Below are positions 1-7,751 of a DNA stretch of 17,629 nt, piece by piece. This DNA is from DASVWH01 sp036389715 (GTDB lineage: Bacteria > Acidobacteriota > Blastocatellia > Pyrinomonadales > Pyrinomonadaceae): NCBI GenBank assembly GCA_036389715.1, contig DASVWH010000163.1, positions 1 to 17,629 of the forward strand. The letters run 5' to 3'. Both the position numbers and the translations under genes were made by a program. The stretch's first letter is position 1. Each line of letters starts with the position of its first letter. The notes beneath the pieces are model-generated. The model was given only the letters and a program-made list of their open reading frames with translations, was not told the DNA's origin and searched no databases.

Positions 1-854
1 GCACCGAGCAGCTGCGCCGCCGAAGAGAGAAAGGCCGCGATTTCCAGATACCCTGCGCTGCCGGGGATCACGAACAACTCGCCCGGCTCCGAGGCCCCGT
101 CCGCAAAGAAGTTTCTCACCGAGCTGATCTCTCTCCCGTTGACTATCAACCGCCAGCCGTCGGCCATCCGCCGTTGGTCCAGATGTTCACTCGTCAGATT
201 CGTCACGCAATTGCCGAAGCGGTCCACATGAATGATCGCGGCCTCTAATCCGTGCTCCCCGAGCAGCTGCGGCTCGCGCGTCTTGAGCCGCACGTAATCC
301 GTTATCTCATCGCCCAGCCGCTCGGGTCCGATGCCCGTCGAGAGAGCGCCCGCGACCGGGGCAAACAGATCGCGCCCGTGAAAGGTCGGGCTCACGGGAT
401 GGCGGAAGTATTCATCGTTCGTCAGATGAAAGACGCGGCAATCGTCTTCGCGCTCATAGATGTGGCCGAACAATCCATTGTCCGGGCCGACGAAGAATTG
501 ACCGCCCGCCGCGACCAGCAGGGGGCGACGCGCCGAGCCGACGCCGGGGTCAACAACCGCCACATGAATAGTCTCTGCCGGGAAGCTCTTGTAGACGGCC
601 AGCAGTGTGAACGCACCCGCCTGGATGTCCTGCGGCGGGATTTCGTGTGTCAGGTCGAAGATGCGTGCCTTCCGGTTGACGCAGAGAATCGCGCCCTTCA
701 TCGCTCCTGCGAAATAGTCCGCGTTGCCGAAGTCCGTGAGCAGCGTGATGAGAGGGGCGGGCGAAAGCGCCGACGCGGGGCGACGGCGCGCAGTTATCTC
801 ATCGCCATCGCCCCGCGTCCGGCTCTCGGTCCGGTTGTCGCCGCGCCGCGTCAT
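1..854 (-). CDS. S-adenosylmethionine hydrolase (SAM hydroxide adenosyltransferase, DUF62 family), partial at left edge
   Basis: The frame stays open to the window edge (about 284 codons). Visible motifs are TLLTDFG..DYF.G..KG (residues 37-54), VVDPGVGSARR (100-110), GPDNG (123-127), FHGRD (158-162) and HVDRFGN (209-215). D102, R109 and H159 match in order and spacing the Asp-Arg-His triad described for this family, whose members hydrolyse S-adenosylmethionine to adenosine and methionine; the related fluorinase/chlorinase enzymes use halide. At the edge the protein has reached the usual C-terminal GYLEIA segment, so only a few residues should be missing. The start is the ATG at 854-852, which overlaps the stop of the upstream gene as ATGA, implying coupled translation. 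It adds about 34 Arg-rich residues before the usual family start, and no closer in-frame ATG was found. The family call is strong; the true N-terminus is less sure. Confidence 0.9.
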   Translation of the reverse strand, partial: MTRRGDNRTESRTRGDGDEITARRRPASALSPAPLITLLTDFGNADYFAGAMKGAILCVNRKARIFDLTHEIPPQDIQAGAFTLLAVYKSFPAETIHVAVVDPGVGSARRPLLVAAGGQFFVGPDNGLFGHIYEREDDCRVFHLTNDEYFRHPVSPTFHGRDLFAPVAGALSTGIGPERLGDEITDYVRLKTREPQLLGEHGLEAAIIHVDRFGNCVTNLTSEHLDQRRMADGWRLIVNGREISSVRNFFADGASEPGELFVIPGSAGYLEIAAFLSSAAQLLG

Positions 855-1858
855 GGCTGAAAGCGCGTGTCGCTGGAAGTGCGGATTCTCAAGTGCTGGC
901 CGCGCATCAGCCGTATATCCCGGCCGCGCGTCGTCATCACTCCGCCGGTTCCGATAGCGCCGCCGATGACCGCGCCGATGGCCGCGCCCTTGCCGCCCCC
1001 GGCAATCGCGCCGATAATCGCGCCTATCCCTGTGCTGGCCCCGACCTTGGCGATGTCGTCCTTGGTTCTATCCTTACCTTTGACGCCGCCCTCGGGGTCA
1101 ACTTCGCCGACGCCTTCGCCGCTTCCCGAATCCACGACTTCGATGACCTGTGCCTCCAGCCTGGTCCAGCGATTGCCGAGGCTGATCTGTTCAAAAGAGA
1201 GTTGCAGCTCGGCGCTGCCCTTGAGCTTGCCCGGACGTTTGACGCGCGTCACCTGGCCCTGGAGCATCGCGTCGGCGTATTCGGCGGGCTCTATCACGCG
1301 GGCCTGAAAGCGGTCGCCGCGCTGCGTCGCATCGGTCGAGAGGTTGGTTAACAGCTCGACGCGCATGACCGTATCGGCGGGGATAAAGCTGGCGTTACCG
1401 GAAGGCGCGGATGTCGTCCCGCCAGTCGAAACCGAGACGCCTGTGTTGCTGCTGCTGCCCTGCTCTTCGTCCACGCCGCGCCGGGCGAGCCCCGCCGGGA
1501 CGGTCGAATCAAAGCCGCGCCGGTCGTAGCCCGCGCCGTAGCCCGCCTCAAAGCCCTGCTGGTAGCCGTCGCGGTAATCTTCGAGCGGGCCGTAGGAGGT
1601 CGCATAGGCGCGGTTGGCGCTCCGGTACTCCTCTTTATTGCGGAAATCGCGCGCCGCGCCGTTCGCGGTATCGCGGTACCCGGCCGGGTATCCGTCTGAG
1701 TACCCGGCGCGATAACCGCGCTCCAACGCGCCCGCGGATTGCTGGGCGGAAGAAGCACCGGCGGTCTGCGCCTGCCGTTTGGCCGCGAGGCCGAAGGCCG
1801 GAAGCGCGACGAGCGATAAGGCTAGAGAGATAACCAGAAGACGTGTCGGAATTCTCAT
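851..1858 (-). CDS. Exported protein with GY-rich repeats and a C-terminal Gly-zipper segment, function unknown
   Basis: 335 aa. Residues 1-25 form a signal peptide (Arg near the start, then a Leu/Ala/Val core ending at FGLAA). Residues 48-111 hold irregular GYxxGY repeats, for example GYRAGYSDGYPAGYRD. Residues 157-243 look like a beta-rich domain (FIPADTVMRVELL, then a run with QGQVTRVKRPGKLKG). Residues 273-307 are a Gly/Ala/Ile zipper (GIGAIIGAIAGGGKGAAIGA), as seen in small outer-membrane or periplasmic proteins that insert in or cross a membrane. The C-terminus (RGRDIRLMRGQHLRIRT) is basic. The start has an AAAGGGAC ribosome-binding site about five bases upstream. The gene is first in a two-gene unit with the SAM hydrolase (ATGA overlap). 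It is probably periplasmic or outer-membrane associated; no biochemical role is assigned. Confidence 0.8.
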   Translation of the reverse strand: MRIPTRLLVISLALSLVALPAFGLAAKRQAQTAGASSAQQSAGALERGYRAGYSDGYPAGYRDTANGAARDFRNKEEYRSANRAYATSYGPLEDYRDGYQQGFEAGYGAGYDRRGFDSTVPAGLARRGVDEEQGSSSNTGVSVSTGGTTSAPSGNASFIPADTVMRVELLTNLSTDATQRGDRFQARVIEPAEYADAMLQGQVTRVKRPGKLKGSAELQLSFEQISLGNRWTRLEAQVIEVVDSGSGEGVGEVDPEGGVKGKDRTKDDIAKVGASTGIGAIIGAIAGGGKGAAIGAVIGGAIGTGGVMTTRGRDIRLMRGQHLRIRTSSDTRFQP

Positions 1859-2236
1859 TTAAGTCCCTTTCTCAAAATGAACATCAGCCGGGCGGCCAGA
1901 CCCTTTAGTAACGCCTTAGTCCGCGCGCCGCAACTCTGCCGGGCGAATGGTAACATTGGCTCAAATGGGCCGTCACAATTTTTTACGCGGCTTGACGCTT
2001 TAAGACATGCGCCCTAGACTCGAAGACATGCACCCTGAACGCGTTGGCTGGCCTGCACACCTCTGGGTGAATGCCAATCGAGGGCCGCGGTTGGACCGAG
2101 CGCCGGGCGTTTCCCGCCGGTTCAGATGCGGGCCGGGCAGCGGCGGGTTGGCGAAAGGCCGCGGCGATTTTAAGGGCGCGTTTGAAGAGAAGGCCGCCCG
2201 CTCGGCCCGCACGCGGCTCGAAGGATCGAGAGTCTG
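1859..2236. other. 378-bp divergent intergenic region with a promoter and a long leader
   Basis: This gap separates the minus-strand Gly-zipper gene from the plus-strand cysteine desulfurase. The half next to the minus gene contains a T-rich run near 1978-1984 and no convincing minus-strand promoter. The plus-strand promoter is listed separately at 1992-2020. From about 2027 to 2236 lies a GC-rich leader of roughly 210 nt. Short open frames there (for example 2007-2237) have Arg/Gly/Pro composition without recognisable domains, and I do not call them genes. No repeat element or RNA family is recognisable. Confidence 0.5.
1992..2020 (+). promoter_or_regulatory. Sigma70-like promoter for the cysteine desulfurase operon
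   Basis: A -35 box TTGACG (1992-1997, 5 of 6 consensus bases) is followed by a 17-bp spacer and a -10 box TAGACT (2015-2020, 4 of 6). Transcription would start near 2027, giving a 5' leader of about 210 nt before the ATG at 2237. This is the best promoter match in the divergent gap. Confidence 0.5.
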
Positions 2237-3466
2237 ATGATGTCTCTGCGCAGAGTTTACCTGGACAACAGCGCGACGACGCCGGTTGATCGCCGCGTCG
2301 TCGAAGCCATGCTGCCCTATCTGACCGAGAAATACGGCAATGCTTCGAGCGTCCATTTCTTCGGGCAGGAGGCCCGCGCCGCCGTTGACCGAGCGCGGCG
2401 CGACGTGGCGGCGCTCATCGACGCGCGCCCCAACGAAGTAATCTTTCTTTCCGGCGGAACGGAGGCCAACAACCTGGCTATTCGCGGGGTGGCCGAGGCC
2501 GCGGAGAATCATGGCCGTCATCTCATCACTTCGCAGATAGAGCATTCATCCGTCCGCGGCATCTGCGAGGTGCTGGAAAAGAGGGGCTGGGAGATTACGC
2601 GGCTGCCCGTTTACGATGACGGCATCGTCCGCGTCGAAGACGTGCGGGAGGCCATCAGGCCCGAGACCGTGCTCATCACTCTGATGCTCGCCAACAACGA
2701 GATCGGCACGATTCAGCCCATCGCAGAGGTCGGCGCGCTGGTCCAGGAAGAGAGGGCGCGCGGGAATCGCCGTCTGCGCTTTCACACGGACGCGGTGCAG
2801 GCCGCCGGAAGGATGCCCGTCTCGGTCGAGCAGCTCGGCTGCGACCTGCTCTCACTCTCGGCTCACAAGCTCTACGCGCCGAAGGGCACGGGCGCGCTCT
2901 ATGCCCGGCGCGGCGTTCGTTTCGTGGCCCAGAACGTCGGCGGGCATCAGGAGAGAGAGAGACGCGCCGGGACGGAATCGGTCGCGGGCATCGTCGCCTT
3001 CGGTGCGGCCGCGCGCCTGGCGCTCGAAGAGCTGGACGAACGGACGACGCATGTCGGTCGCCTGCGCGACCGGTTCGAGGCTGGCGTCTCGGAGCGGGTC
3101 GAAGAGATAGTCTTCAACGGCGACCGCGAGAGGCGGCTGCCGCATCTCTCCAACATCTCTTTCCGGTACATCGAAGGCGAGGGCTTGCTCATCAATCTTG
3201 ATTTGCAGGGCGTGGCCGTCTCGACCGGCTCGGCCTGCTCGTCGGGCTCGCTTGAGCCTTCGCCCGTGATCCGCGCCATCGGGCGCAACGATGAGCTGGC
3301 GCGCGGCTCAATCCGCTTCAGCTTCGGCAAAGAGAACACGGAAGAGGATGTCGCGCAGGTGCTCGAAGCCCTGCCGCGCGCCGTCGAAAACCTACGCCGC
3401 CTCTCGCCGCTCTACCAGAAAGCCCTCGCGGCCGAGGTCTGCGAAAGTTCCGCGGGCGATGCCTGA
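2237..3466 (+). CDS. iscS: Cysteine desulfurase (IscS/NifS family, PLP-dependent)
   Basis: 409 aa, the normal length for this family. The enzyme removes sulfur from cysteine as a persulfide and hands it to Fe-S cluster scaffolds and other acceptors. Sequence hallmarks are YLDNSATTP (8-16), GGTEANNLAI (73-82), His103 in IEHSSV, ANNEIGT (152-158), the HTDAVQ Asp (D185), the PLP lysine K211 in SAHKLYAPKGTGALY, and the mobile-loop catalytic C334 in STGSACSSGS. All key residues are intact. Two adjacent ATGs (2237 and 2240) could start it; an AAGGA lies at 2221-2225. It heads a two-gene unit with the IscU-like protein 128 bp downstream. No iscR, hscA/B or ferredoxin gene lies nearby, so a reduced ISC/NIF system is inferred. 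Confidence 0.95.
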   Translation: MMSLRRVYLDNSATTPVDRRVVEAMLPYLTEKYGNASSVHFFGQEARAAVDRARRDVAALIDARPNEVIFLSGGTEANNLAIRGVAEAAENHGRHLITSQIEHSSVRGICEVLEKRGWEITRLPVYDDGIVRVEDVREAIRPETVLITLMLANNEIGTIQPIAEVGALVQEERARGNRRLRFHTDAVQAAGRMPVSVEQLGCDLLSLSAHKLYAPKGTGALYARRGVRFVAQNVGGHQERERRAGTESVAGIVAFGAAARLALEELDERTTHVGRLRDRFEAGVSERVEEIVFNGDRERRLPHLSNISFRYIEGEGLLINLDLQGVAVSTGSACSSGSLEPSPVIRAIGRNDELARGSIRFSFGKENTEEDVAQVLEALPRAVENLRRLSPLYQKALAAEVCESSAGDA

Positions 3467-3594
3467 AACAGGCTACCCGTCGGGCGCGCAGGCCGTGCGC
3501 ATTTGCCCGGCGCGAGCCGCAACGGCATCCTGAACCGAAAGACTTCAAACGCAAGGCTTGTCAAGCTCCGAAGACTCTAACTCCAGGCCAGACA

Positions 3595-3963
3595 TTGTCC
3601 TACTCAGCCGCCTTCCAGGACCACATCGCCAACCCGCGCCACGCGGGCGAGCTGCCCGCCGCGAATACGGTCGCGGAGCAGGTCAATCCGGTCTGCGGTG
3701 ATCGCCTGCGGCTCTCGCTGCGCGTCTGCGACGGGCGCATCGAGGAGGCGCGGTTTCTCGCTTACGGGTGTGCGCCGACGCTGGCCTGCGGCTCTGTGCT
3801 CGTCGAACTGCTTCAGGGAATGACCTGCGCCGGGGCTGCGCGGCTGCGGCGGCAGGACATCACGGACGTGCTCGGCGGGCTGCCCTCGCGCAAGCAGCAC
3901 GCGGCGGCGCTCGCCATCGAAACGCTGCGCGCGGCGCTGGAAACAGTGGAGTCGGCGGGCTGA
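3595..3963 (+). CDS. IscU/NifU-N-like iron-sulfur scaffold protein lacking the third ligand cysteine
   Basis: 122 aa, similar to IscU or the NifU N-terminal domain. It starts at TTG (3595) with the family start SYSAAFQDHIANPRHAGEL. The first scaffold cysteine is C34 in NPVCGD, and the second is C59 in YGCAPTLACGS. In IscU the third ligand Cys follows a His in a K-x-H-C motif. Here the motif reads RKQHAAALA, with H102 kept and Ala103 in place of Cys. Extra cysteines occur at C45, C65 and C78 and might substitute. It lies directly downstream of the cysteine desulfurase, fitting sulfur transfer from that enzyme. It may bind a cluster differently, act as a carrier, or deliver sulfur for another pathway. 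The family assignment is good; an ordinary scaffold role is uncertain. Confidence 0.82.
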   Translation: MSYSAAFQDHIANPRHAGELPAANTVAEQVNPVCGDRLRLSLRVCDGRIEEARFLAYGCAPTLACGSVLVELLQGMTCAGAARLRRQDITDVLGGLPSRKQHAAALAIETLRAALETVESAG

Positions 3964-4001
3964 GAGGCTTGCGGGGCCGGGGGCTGCGGCCAAATGCTCT
4001 G

Positions 4002-4040
4002 CGGCGCAGGCCAGGACCGTGACAGTCCCGGACTGCGCCG
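4002..4040. terminator. Bidirectional hairpin between convergent genes
   Basis: An 8-bp perfect inverted repeat (CGGCGCAG at 4002-4009, CTGCGCCG at 4033-4040) encloses a second 4-bp stem (GGAC 4014-4017, GTCC 4025-4028), separated by a symmetric 4x4 internal loop, with a 7-nt apical loop. It sits between the 3' ends of the IscU-like gene and the lipoprotein gene, where a two-way terminator is expected. There is no clear U-tract on either side, so it may act as an mRNA 3'-end stabiliser instead. Confidence 0.5.
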
Positions 4041-4075
4041 TTATCAGAGTCACAAAGGAATCGGGCTGGCCCGAA

Positions 4076-4591
4076 CTACTGTGATGAGAGTTTGAATGAA
4101 TCCAGGAACTTCGTGCCGTCGGCCGAGATGGGCTTGTCCTTGGGCTGAGCTGAATAGACGAGCATGTACATTCTGGGCTTGGCCAGGTAGACCCTCGCCG
4201 TGAAGCTGACGTTCTGCGACGGTGAGTTTCCGGTAATCTCTCGGCCGGGAATATCGCCGAGGTTGATCTTGCGCTCGTTGGTTACCTGTCCCTGGACATT
4301 GGCGATTGCTCCCTGGCGCGCGGCGTCGAGCAACTTGTCGCTGCTGGCCGCGTCGAAGACGGCCGGGGGATATTCGCTGTAGCCGACGATGAAGCCCTCG
4401 CCCTTGTTTTCGAGGGTGTAGAGATGAATCGTGATGGGGCCTGCGGCGCTGGCCACGTTCTGCTCGTTCTTGCTGGCCTTGCCGGGCATGTTGACGGAAA
4501 AGCCGTTTTCGTTAAGTGTTTGCCAGCTTCTCCCGCATCCGGCGGCGAACAGTGCGACCAGGAGCGTGAGAAATAAGAGTTTTGCCTTCAT
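4076..4591 (-). CDS. Small lipoprotein, function unknown (possible PsbP/DUF1795-like fold)
   Basis: 171 aa. The chosen start (4591-4589) is preceded by AAAGGAT and begins a lipoprotein signal peptide: MKAKLLFLTLLVALFAAGC with the lipobox Cys at 19. An upstream in-frame ATG (4654) would bury this signal behind 21 residues and is rejected. The mature part has the pattern GFSVNMPGKASKNEQ, an alternating beta-type middle, DIPGREI and a C-terminal KFLDSFKL. That layout is typical of small single-domain proteins resembling PsbP/DUF1795, but this is a pattern judgement only. It is probably anchored in a membrane facing the periplasm. It is on the same strand as, and downstream of, the PBP gene, about 175 bp away. 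Confidence 0.75.
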   Translation of the reverse strand: MKAKLLFLTLLVALFAAGCGRSWQTLNENGFSVNMPGKASKNEQNVASAAGPITIHLYTLENKGEGFIVGYSEYPPAVFDAASSDKLLDAARQGAIANVQGQVTNERKINLGDIPGREITGNSPSQNVSFTARVYLAKPRMYMLVYSAQPKDKPISADGTKFLDSFKLSSQ

Positions 4592-4669
4592 ACTTATCCT
4601 TTCGGGCTTAGGGGTCAGAACAACTGCCCCAGAGTGTGACAGAATCGGGGACAATTAACAAAGAGATTT

Positions 4670-4747
4670 ATTCATTTATTCGTTGACTCATTGACTCATT
4701 TGTTCGGATGAAGCAATGACGGCTTGATGAAATGCGTAAATGATTAA
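4670..4747. repeat. Octamer tandem array with a degenerate reverse-complement arm
   Basis: Four 8-bp units follow one another: ATTCATTT (4670), ATTCGTTG (4678), ACTCATTG (4686), ACTCATTT (4694). From about 4707 to 4747 the sequence carries opposite-orientation words (GATGAA, CAATGA, GATGAAATG, AAATGATT). The region is much more AT-rich than the flanking genes. It lies between the PBP stop (4766) and the lipoprotein start. It resembles, in a weaker form, the mirror arrays at 7531, 8813, 11988 and 14254. Confidence 0.55.
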
Positions 4748-4765
4748 ATTCCTTTCGCCCGTCGC

Positions 4766-7522
4766 TTACCTGGGCGTCACTGTGCGCGGGCGAGTGGCCG
4801 AGGGCTGAATGGTCTTGCCGTTGTGATACTCCGGGCCGCAATACCTACGCGGCTCCTGCCCGATGACGAAGGTCTTGGAGCGGATGATGGGACAGACCGA
4901 GGGGTCTGCGATGAGGCCGGTCGTCGGATCAATGTCGAGGGTCAGCGTGCCCTGCATCACGCTGCGGCCTTCGGGGCGCGGGGCGGCCCTGGTTCGCGGG
5001 GCGGCCTCGGGCGGCGTCTCGGGCAGCGGCGCGGGCTCGAAATCGAAATCGTCGCCGCCCTGCTCACCCTCTTTCTCAGGCCCCGGCAGCTCTTCCGCGG
5101 GAGCTTTGCCGATGGAGGTCGGGGCAGTGCCGTTGAGGAAAAATTCCAGGCGCTTGCCGGGAGAATCCGCTGCGGCCAGTTCGCCTGTGCGCGGGTCTAT
5201 CTCGGCCCGCTGGATGCTTTCGGGCATCTGCCAGTCGCCGCCCCACTCAGGATGCGCGGCCAGCGCCGCGTTCATAAAGTCCGCCCAGATGGGCAGGGCC
5301 GAATCCGCGCCCGTCAATCCGAGCTGCGAATTATCGTCGAAGCCGACCCAGACGACGCAGACCAGGTTCGGCGTGTACCCGGCAAACCAGCCGTCGCGCG
5401 AAGTGCCCGTCTTCCCCGCTATCCCGAGCTTGCCCGGAATATTCCTGAGCCCGAGCGAGCCGAGCTTCGCGGCCGTCCCCCGCCCGACGACATCCTTCAA
5501 CATAGAGGTCAGGAGATAGGAAACGTCCGGGCGCAGGACTTCGTTCTTCTGCGCGGCCGGGGCTGCGACGGTGATGCCGTTGCCAGTCGTGACGCGATTG
5601 ATGGCGAGCGGGGTCGTGCGCGTGCCGCCGTTGGCGAAAGCCGTGTAGGCGGACGCGACTTGCAGCGGCGTGGCCTCATAGGTGCCGAGCGCCATCGAGG
5701 GAAAGGCCCGCTGCGGCTTGGGCATTCCGGCCTTGGCCGCCAGGTTCATGACGCGCCCGATCGTCACCTCCATCGCCACGTCCACCGTCACGACGTTGAG
5801 ACTGCGGGCCAGCGCGTCTCGCAGGGTCACGGGCTGGTTCGAGTACTTGTCGCCGAAGTTTCCGGGCGAGTATTCCTGGTTATCGAAGGTGAAGGTCTTC
5901 GGCTCGTCCATGAAGACGGTCGCGGGCGTGATGACGCGCGAGGTCGAAGGGTCGTAGGCCGTATTGAGCGCCGCGGCGTAGACGAAGGGCTTGAAGACGG
6001 AGCCGGGCTGTCGTTTGGCGTCCGCGACGTGATTGAGCTGGCTCTTGAGGTAATCGCGCCCGCCGACCATCGCCACGATCTCGCCCGTGCGCGGGTTCAT
6101 GGCGACCAGCGCGGCCTGCAACGTGCCGGGGGGGACGCGCTTGGCGTACAGTTTATCGAGCGCGTTCAGTTGCCGGGTGACCGCGCCGTAGGCCGCGCGC
6201 TGCAAGTCCATGTCGATGGTCGTGTAGATGCGCAGGTGCTGGGCCGTGCCGCCCTGTCCGGCGATGATGTCGCCGAGCTGGTTCTGGACGTAGTCGGCGA
6301 AGTAGGGCGCGTCGAGCGCATCGACGCGCCCCTTGGTCGGCGCGACCTTGAGCGCATCGCCCTTGGCCTGCGTCGCCTGCTCCTGCGTCACCGCGCCCGA
6401 TTCGACCATCGAATCGAGCACCTGGTTACGCCGCGCCGTCGCCGTCTCGATGTCCTTGTAGGGATTGTAGCGATTCGGGCTGCGAATCAACCCGGCGAGA
6501 AAAGCCGACTCCGAGAGCGAGAGCTGCGTCACGTCCTTGTTGAAGTAGGCGTTGGCGGCTTCGCCGAGGCCGTTGATCGAGAAGCCGCCCTGCTGGCCCA
6601 GGTAGACCTGGTTGCTGTAGAGAGCGAAGATTTCTTCCTTCGAGAGCCGCGTCTCCAGGATGATGGACATGTAGGCTTCCGAGAGCTTGCGGCGCAGGGT
6701 TCGCTCGGGCGAGAGCAGGAGGTTTTTGACTAACTGCTGCGTGATGCCGGAGCCGCCCTGCTGCGCGATGGGCGAGTTCGGGTCGCCCTCGTAGCGACGG
6801 ATGAGCGCGCGGACGATGCCGCGAAAGTTGACGCCGTAGTGCTCGAAGAAGGCGCGGTCTTCGGTCGTCGTGATGGCTTTGACGAGGTGCTGCGGGAGAT
6901 CGTTGAAGCCGATGACCTTGCGCTTGGCGCGTTCGGGCCCCGTGACGGAGCTAATCAATTCCGGCTCAAGGACCGTGCGCTCATAGCGCGTGCTGCTCTG
7001 AAGGTCGCTGATGGCGGCGATGCCCTTGCCGCCGCGCCCGAACTGGACGCGCAGGCGCGGGAAGGTACGCTGCCCGTCAACGCTCATGTCCGTGCTCGGC
7101 TCGACTTCGAGCGTCGCGCCGTCGAGGCGATAGCGCCCGCGCGCGCTGTCGGCCTGCTGCGTCTTCTCGACGTAGCCGACGCGCTTGAGATAGGCGATCA
7201 AATCGTCCGTCGAGAGATTCTCGCCGACGAAGAGGGGTTTGGGCGCGGCGTAAATCCCGGCCGAGCGGGTGTAGATTTCGCCGTTCAGGAGGAGGTCTAT
7301 GCGCTTGGAGAAGACGTACCAGTAATAGCCGAGGATGCCGATGGTGACGGTCGTCAGGAAGGCCAGCGCGATCAGCACGGGCGGCCGAAAGATGCGCCGC
7401 ATCCAGCGTTTGACGAAGCCCTCTTCGGGCTGCTGGTATTTGACCAGGCGCGGGCGGCGCGGCTTACTGCTGCGTTTAGCAACAGGCGGCACTCTGTTTT
7501 CCGGTGGATGACGGATGGCCAT
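4766..7522 (-). CDS. Bifunctional penicillin-binding protein (PBP1B-like: UB2H-like, GT51 transglycosylase, transpeptidase)
   Basis: 918 aa from the chosen start MAIRHPPEN (7522). It polymerises lipid II into glycan strands and crosslinks the stem peptides at the outer face of the inner membrane. A basic cytoplasmic tail is followed by one TM helix (about 47-71) and a UB2H-like region (about 86-170, with SAGIYAAPKPLFVGE and YLKRVGYVE). The GT51 domain has the catalytic Glu E221 in TTTEDRAFF and E290 in LETRLSKEEI. The transpeptidase domain has S508 and K511 in GSVFK, SLN (574-576) and KTGT (704-707). The Pro/Glu-rich tail carries two Cys. An upstream ATG (7609) would add 29 residues such as LITHYSLLITHHS, which are only translated TGATGAG repeats; that start is rejected. 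No clear ribosome-binding site precedes 7522, because the repeat array ends eight bases away. Confidence 0.93.
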   Translation of the reverse strand: MAIRHPPENRVPPVAKRSSKPRRPRLVKYQQPEEGFVKRWMRRIFRPPVLIALAFLTTVTIGILGYYWYVFSKRIDLLLNGEIYTRSAGIYAAPKPLFVGENLSTDDLIAYLKRVGYVEKTQQADSARGRYRLDGATLEVEPSTDMSVDGQRTFPRLRVQFGRGGKGIAAISDLQSSTRYERTVLEPELISSVTGPERAKRKVIGFNDLPQHLVKAITTTEDRAFFEHYGVNFRGIVRALIRRYEGDPNSPIAQQGGSGITQQLVKNLLLSPERTLRRKLSEAYMSIILETRLSKEEIFALYSNQVYLGQQGGFSINGLGEAANAYFNKDVTQLSLSESAFLAGLIRSPNRYNPYKDIETATARRNQVLDSMVESGAVTQEQATQAKGDALKVAPTKGRVDALDAPYFADYVQNQLGDIIAGQGGTAQHLRIYTTIDMDLQRAAYGAVTRQLNALDKLYAKRVPPGTLQAALVAMNPRTGEIVAMVGGRDYLKSQLNHVADAKRQPGSVFKPFVYAAALNTAYDPSTSRVITPATVFMDEPKTFTFDNQEYSPGNFGDKYSNQPVTLRDALARSLNVVTVDVAMEVTIGRVMNLAAKAGMPKPQRAFPSMALGTYEATPLQVASAYTAFANGGTRTTPLAINRVTTGNGITVAAPAAQKNEVLRPDVSYLLTSMLKDVVGRGTAAKLGSLGLRNIPGKLGIAGKTGTSRDGWFAGYTPNLVCVVWVGFDDNSQLGLTGADSALPIWADFMNAALAAHPEWGGDWQMPESIQRAEIDPRTGELAAADSPGKRLEFFLNGTAPTSIGKAPAEELPGPEKEGEQGGDDFDFEPAPLPETPPEAAPRTRAAPRPEGRSVMQGTLTLDIDPTTGLIADPSVCPIIRSKTFVIGQEPRRYCGPEYHNGKTIQPSATRPRTVTPR

Positions 7523-7530
7523 AAAAAACA

Positions 7531-7624
7531 GTGATGAGTGATGAGTGATGAGTAATGAGTAATGAGTGATGAGCACAGAACCCGTCGGCTCTGACACATC
7601 ACTCATCACACATCACTCATTACT
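7531..7624. repeat. Mirror heptamer array (GTGATGA type) between divergent genes
   Basis: Six heptamers run from 7531 to 7572 (GTGATGA three times, GTAATGA twice, GTGATGA). A 24-bp unique segment (7573-7596) follows, then four reverse-complement heptamers from 7597 to 7624 (CATCACT, CATCACA, CATCACT, CATTACT). RNA or single-stranded DNA could fold into a stem of about 28 bp. The left arm ends eight bases from the PBP start codon. The same word appears at 11997-12031. Confidence 0.92.
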
Positions 7625-7681
7625 TTTCTTTCCCATCATGGAGAAATGTAAACCGTTAACCCTTGACTGTCCACCTTTTAT

Positions 7682-7710
7682 TTGACACTCCCCTGCTCTT
7701 TCGTTACCGT
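7682..7710 (+). promoter_or_regulatory. Possible promoter for the potassium channel gene
   Basis: A perfect -35 box TTGACA (7682-7687) is followed by a 17-bp spacer and a weak -10 candidate TACCGT (7705-7710). The predicted transcript would have a leader of about 35 nt before the ATG at 7752. The -10 match is poor, so the call is tentative. Confidence 0.35.
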
Positions 7711-7751
7711 GGCCGGGTTCGCCACAGGCTGTTTGATGCTGTCAGGGTTGC

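Noticed and set aside
252..860. Forward open frame of 202 codons opposite the SAM hydrolase
   Set aside because: It is antisense to a frame with complete family motifs, and its Arg/Ala-rich translation has no domain.
2007..2237. 76-codon open frame whose stop overlaps the iscS start (TGATG)
   Set aside because: It begins upstream of the predicted transcript start and has only Arg/Gly/Pro-rich composition; the overlap is probably chance.
4823..6733. Forward open frame of 636 codons
   Set aside because: It is the antisense shadow of the PBP gene, open only because of high GC; it has no recognisable motif.
7523..7609. N-terminal extension of the PBP (LITHYSLLITHHS-type residues)
   Set aside because: These residues are translated TGATGAG repeats; the family-like N-terminus begins at 7522.
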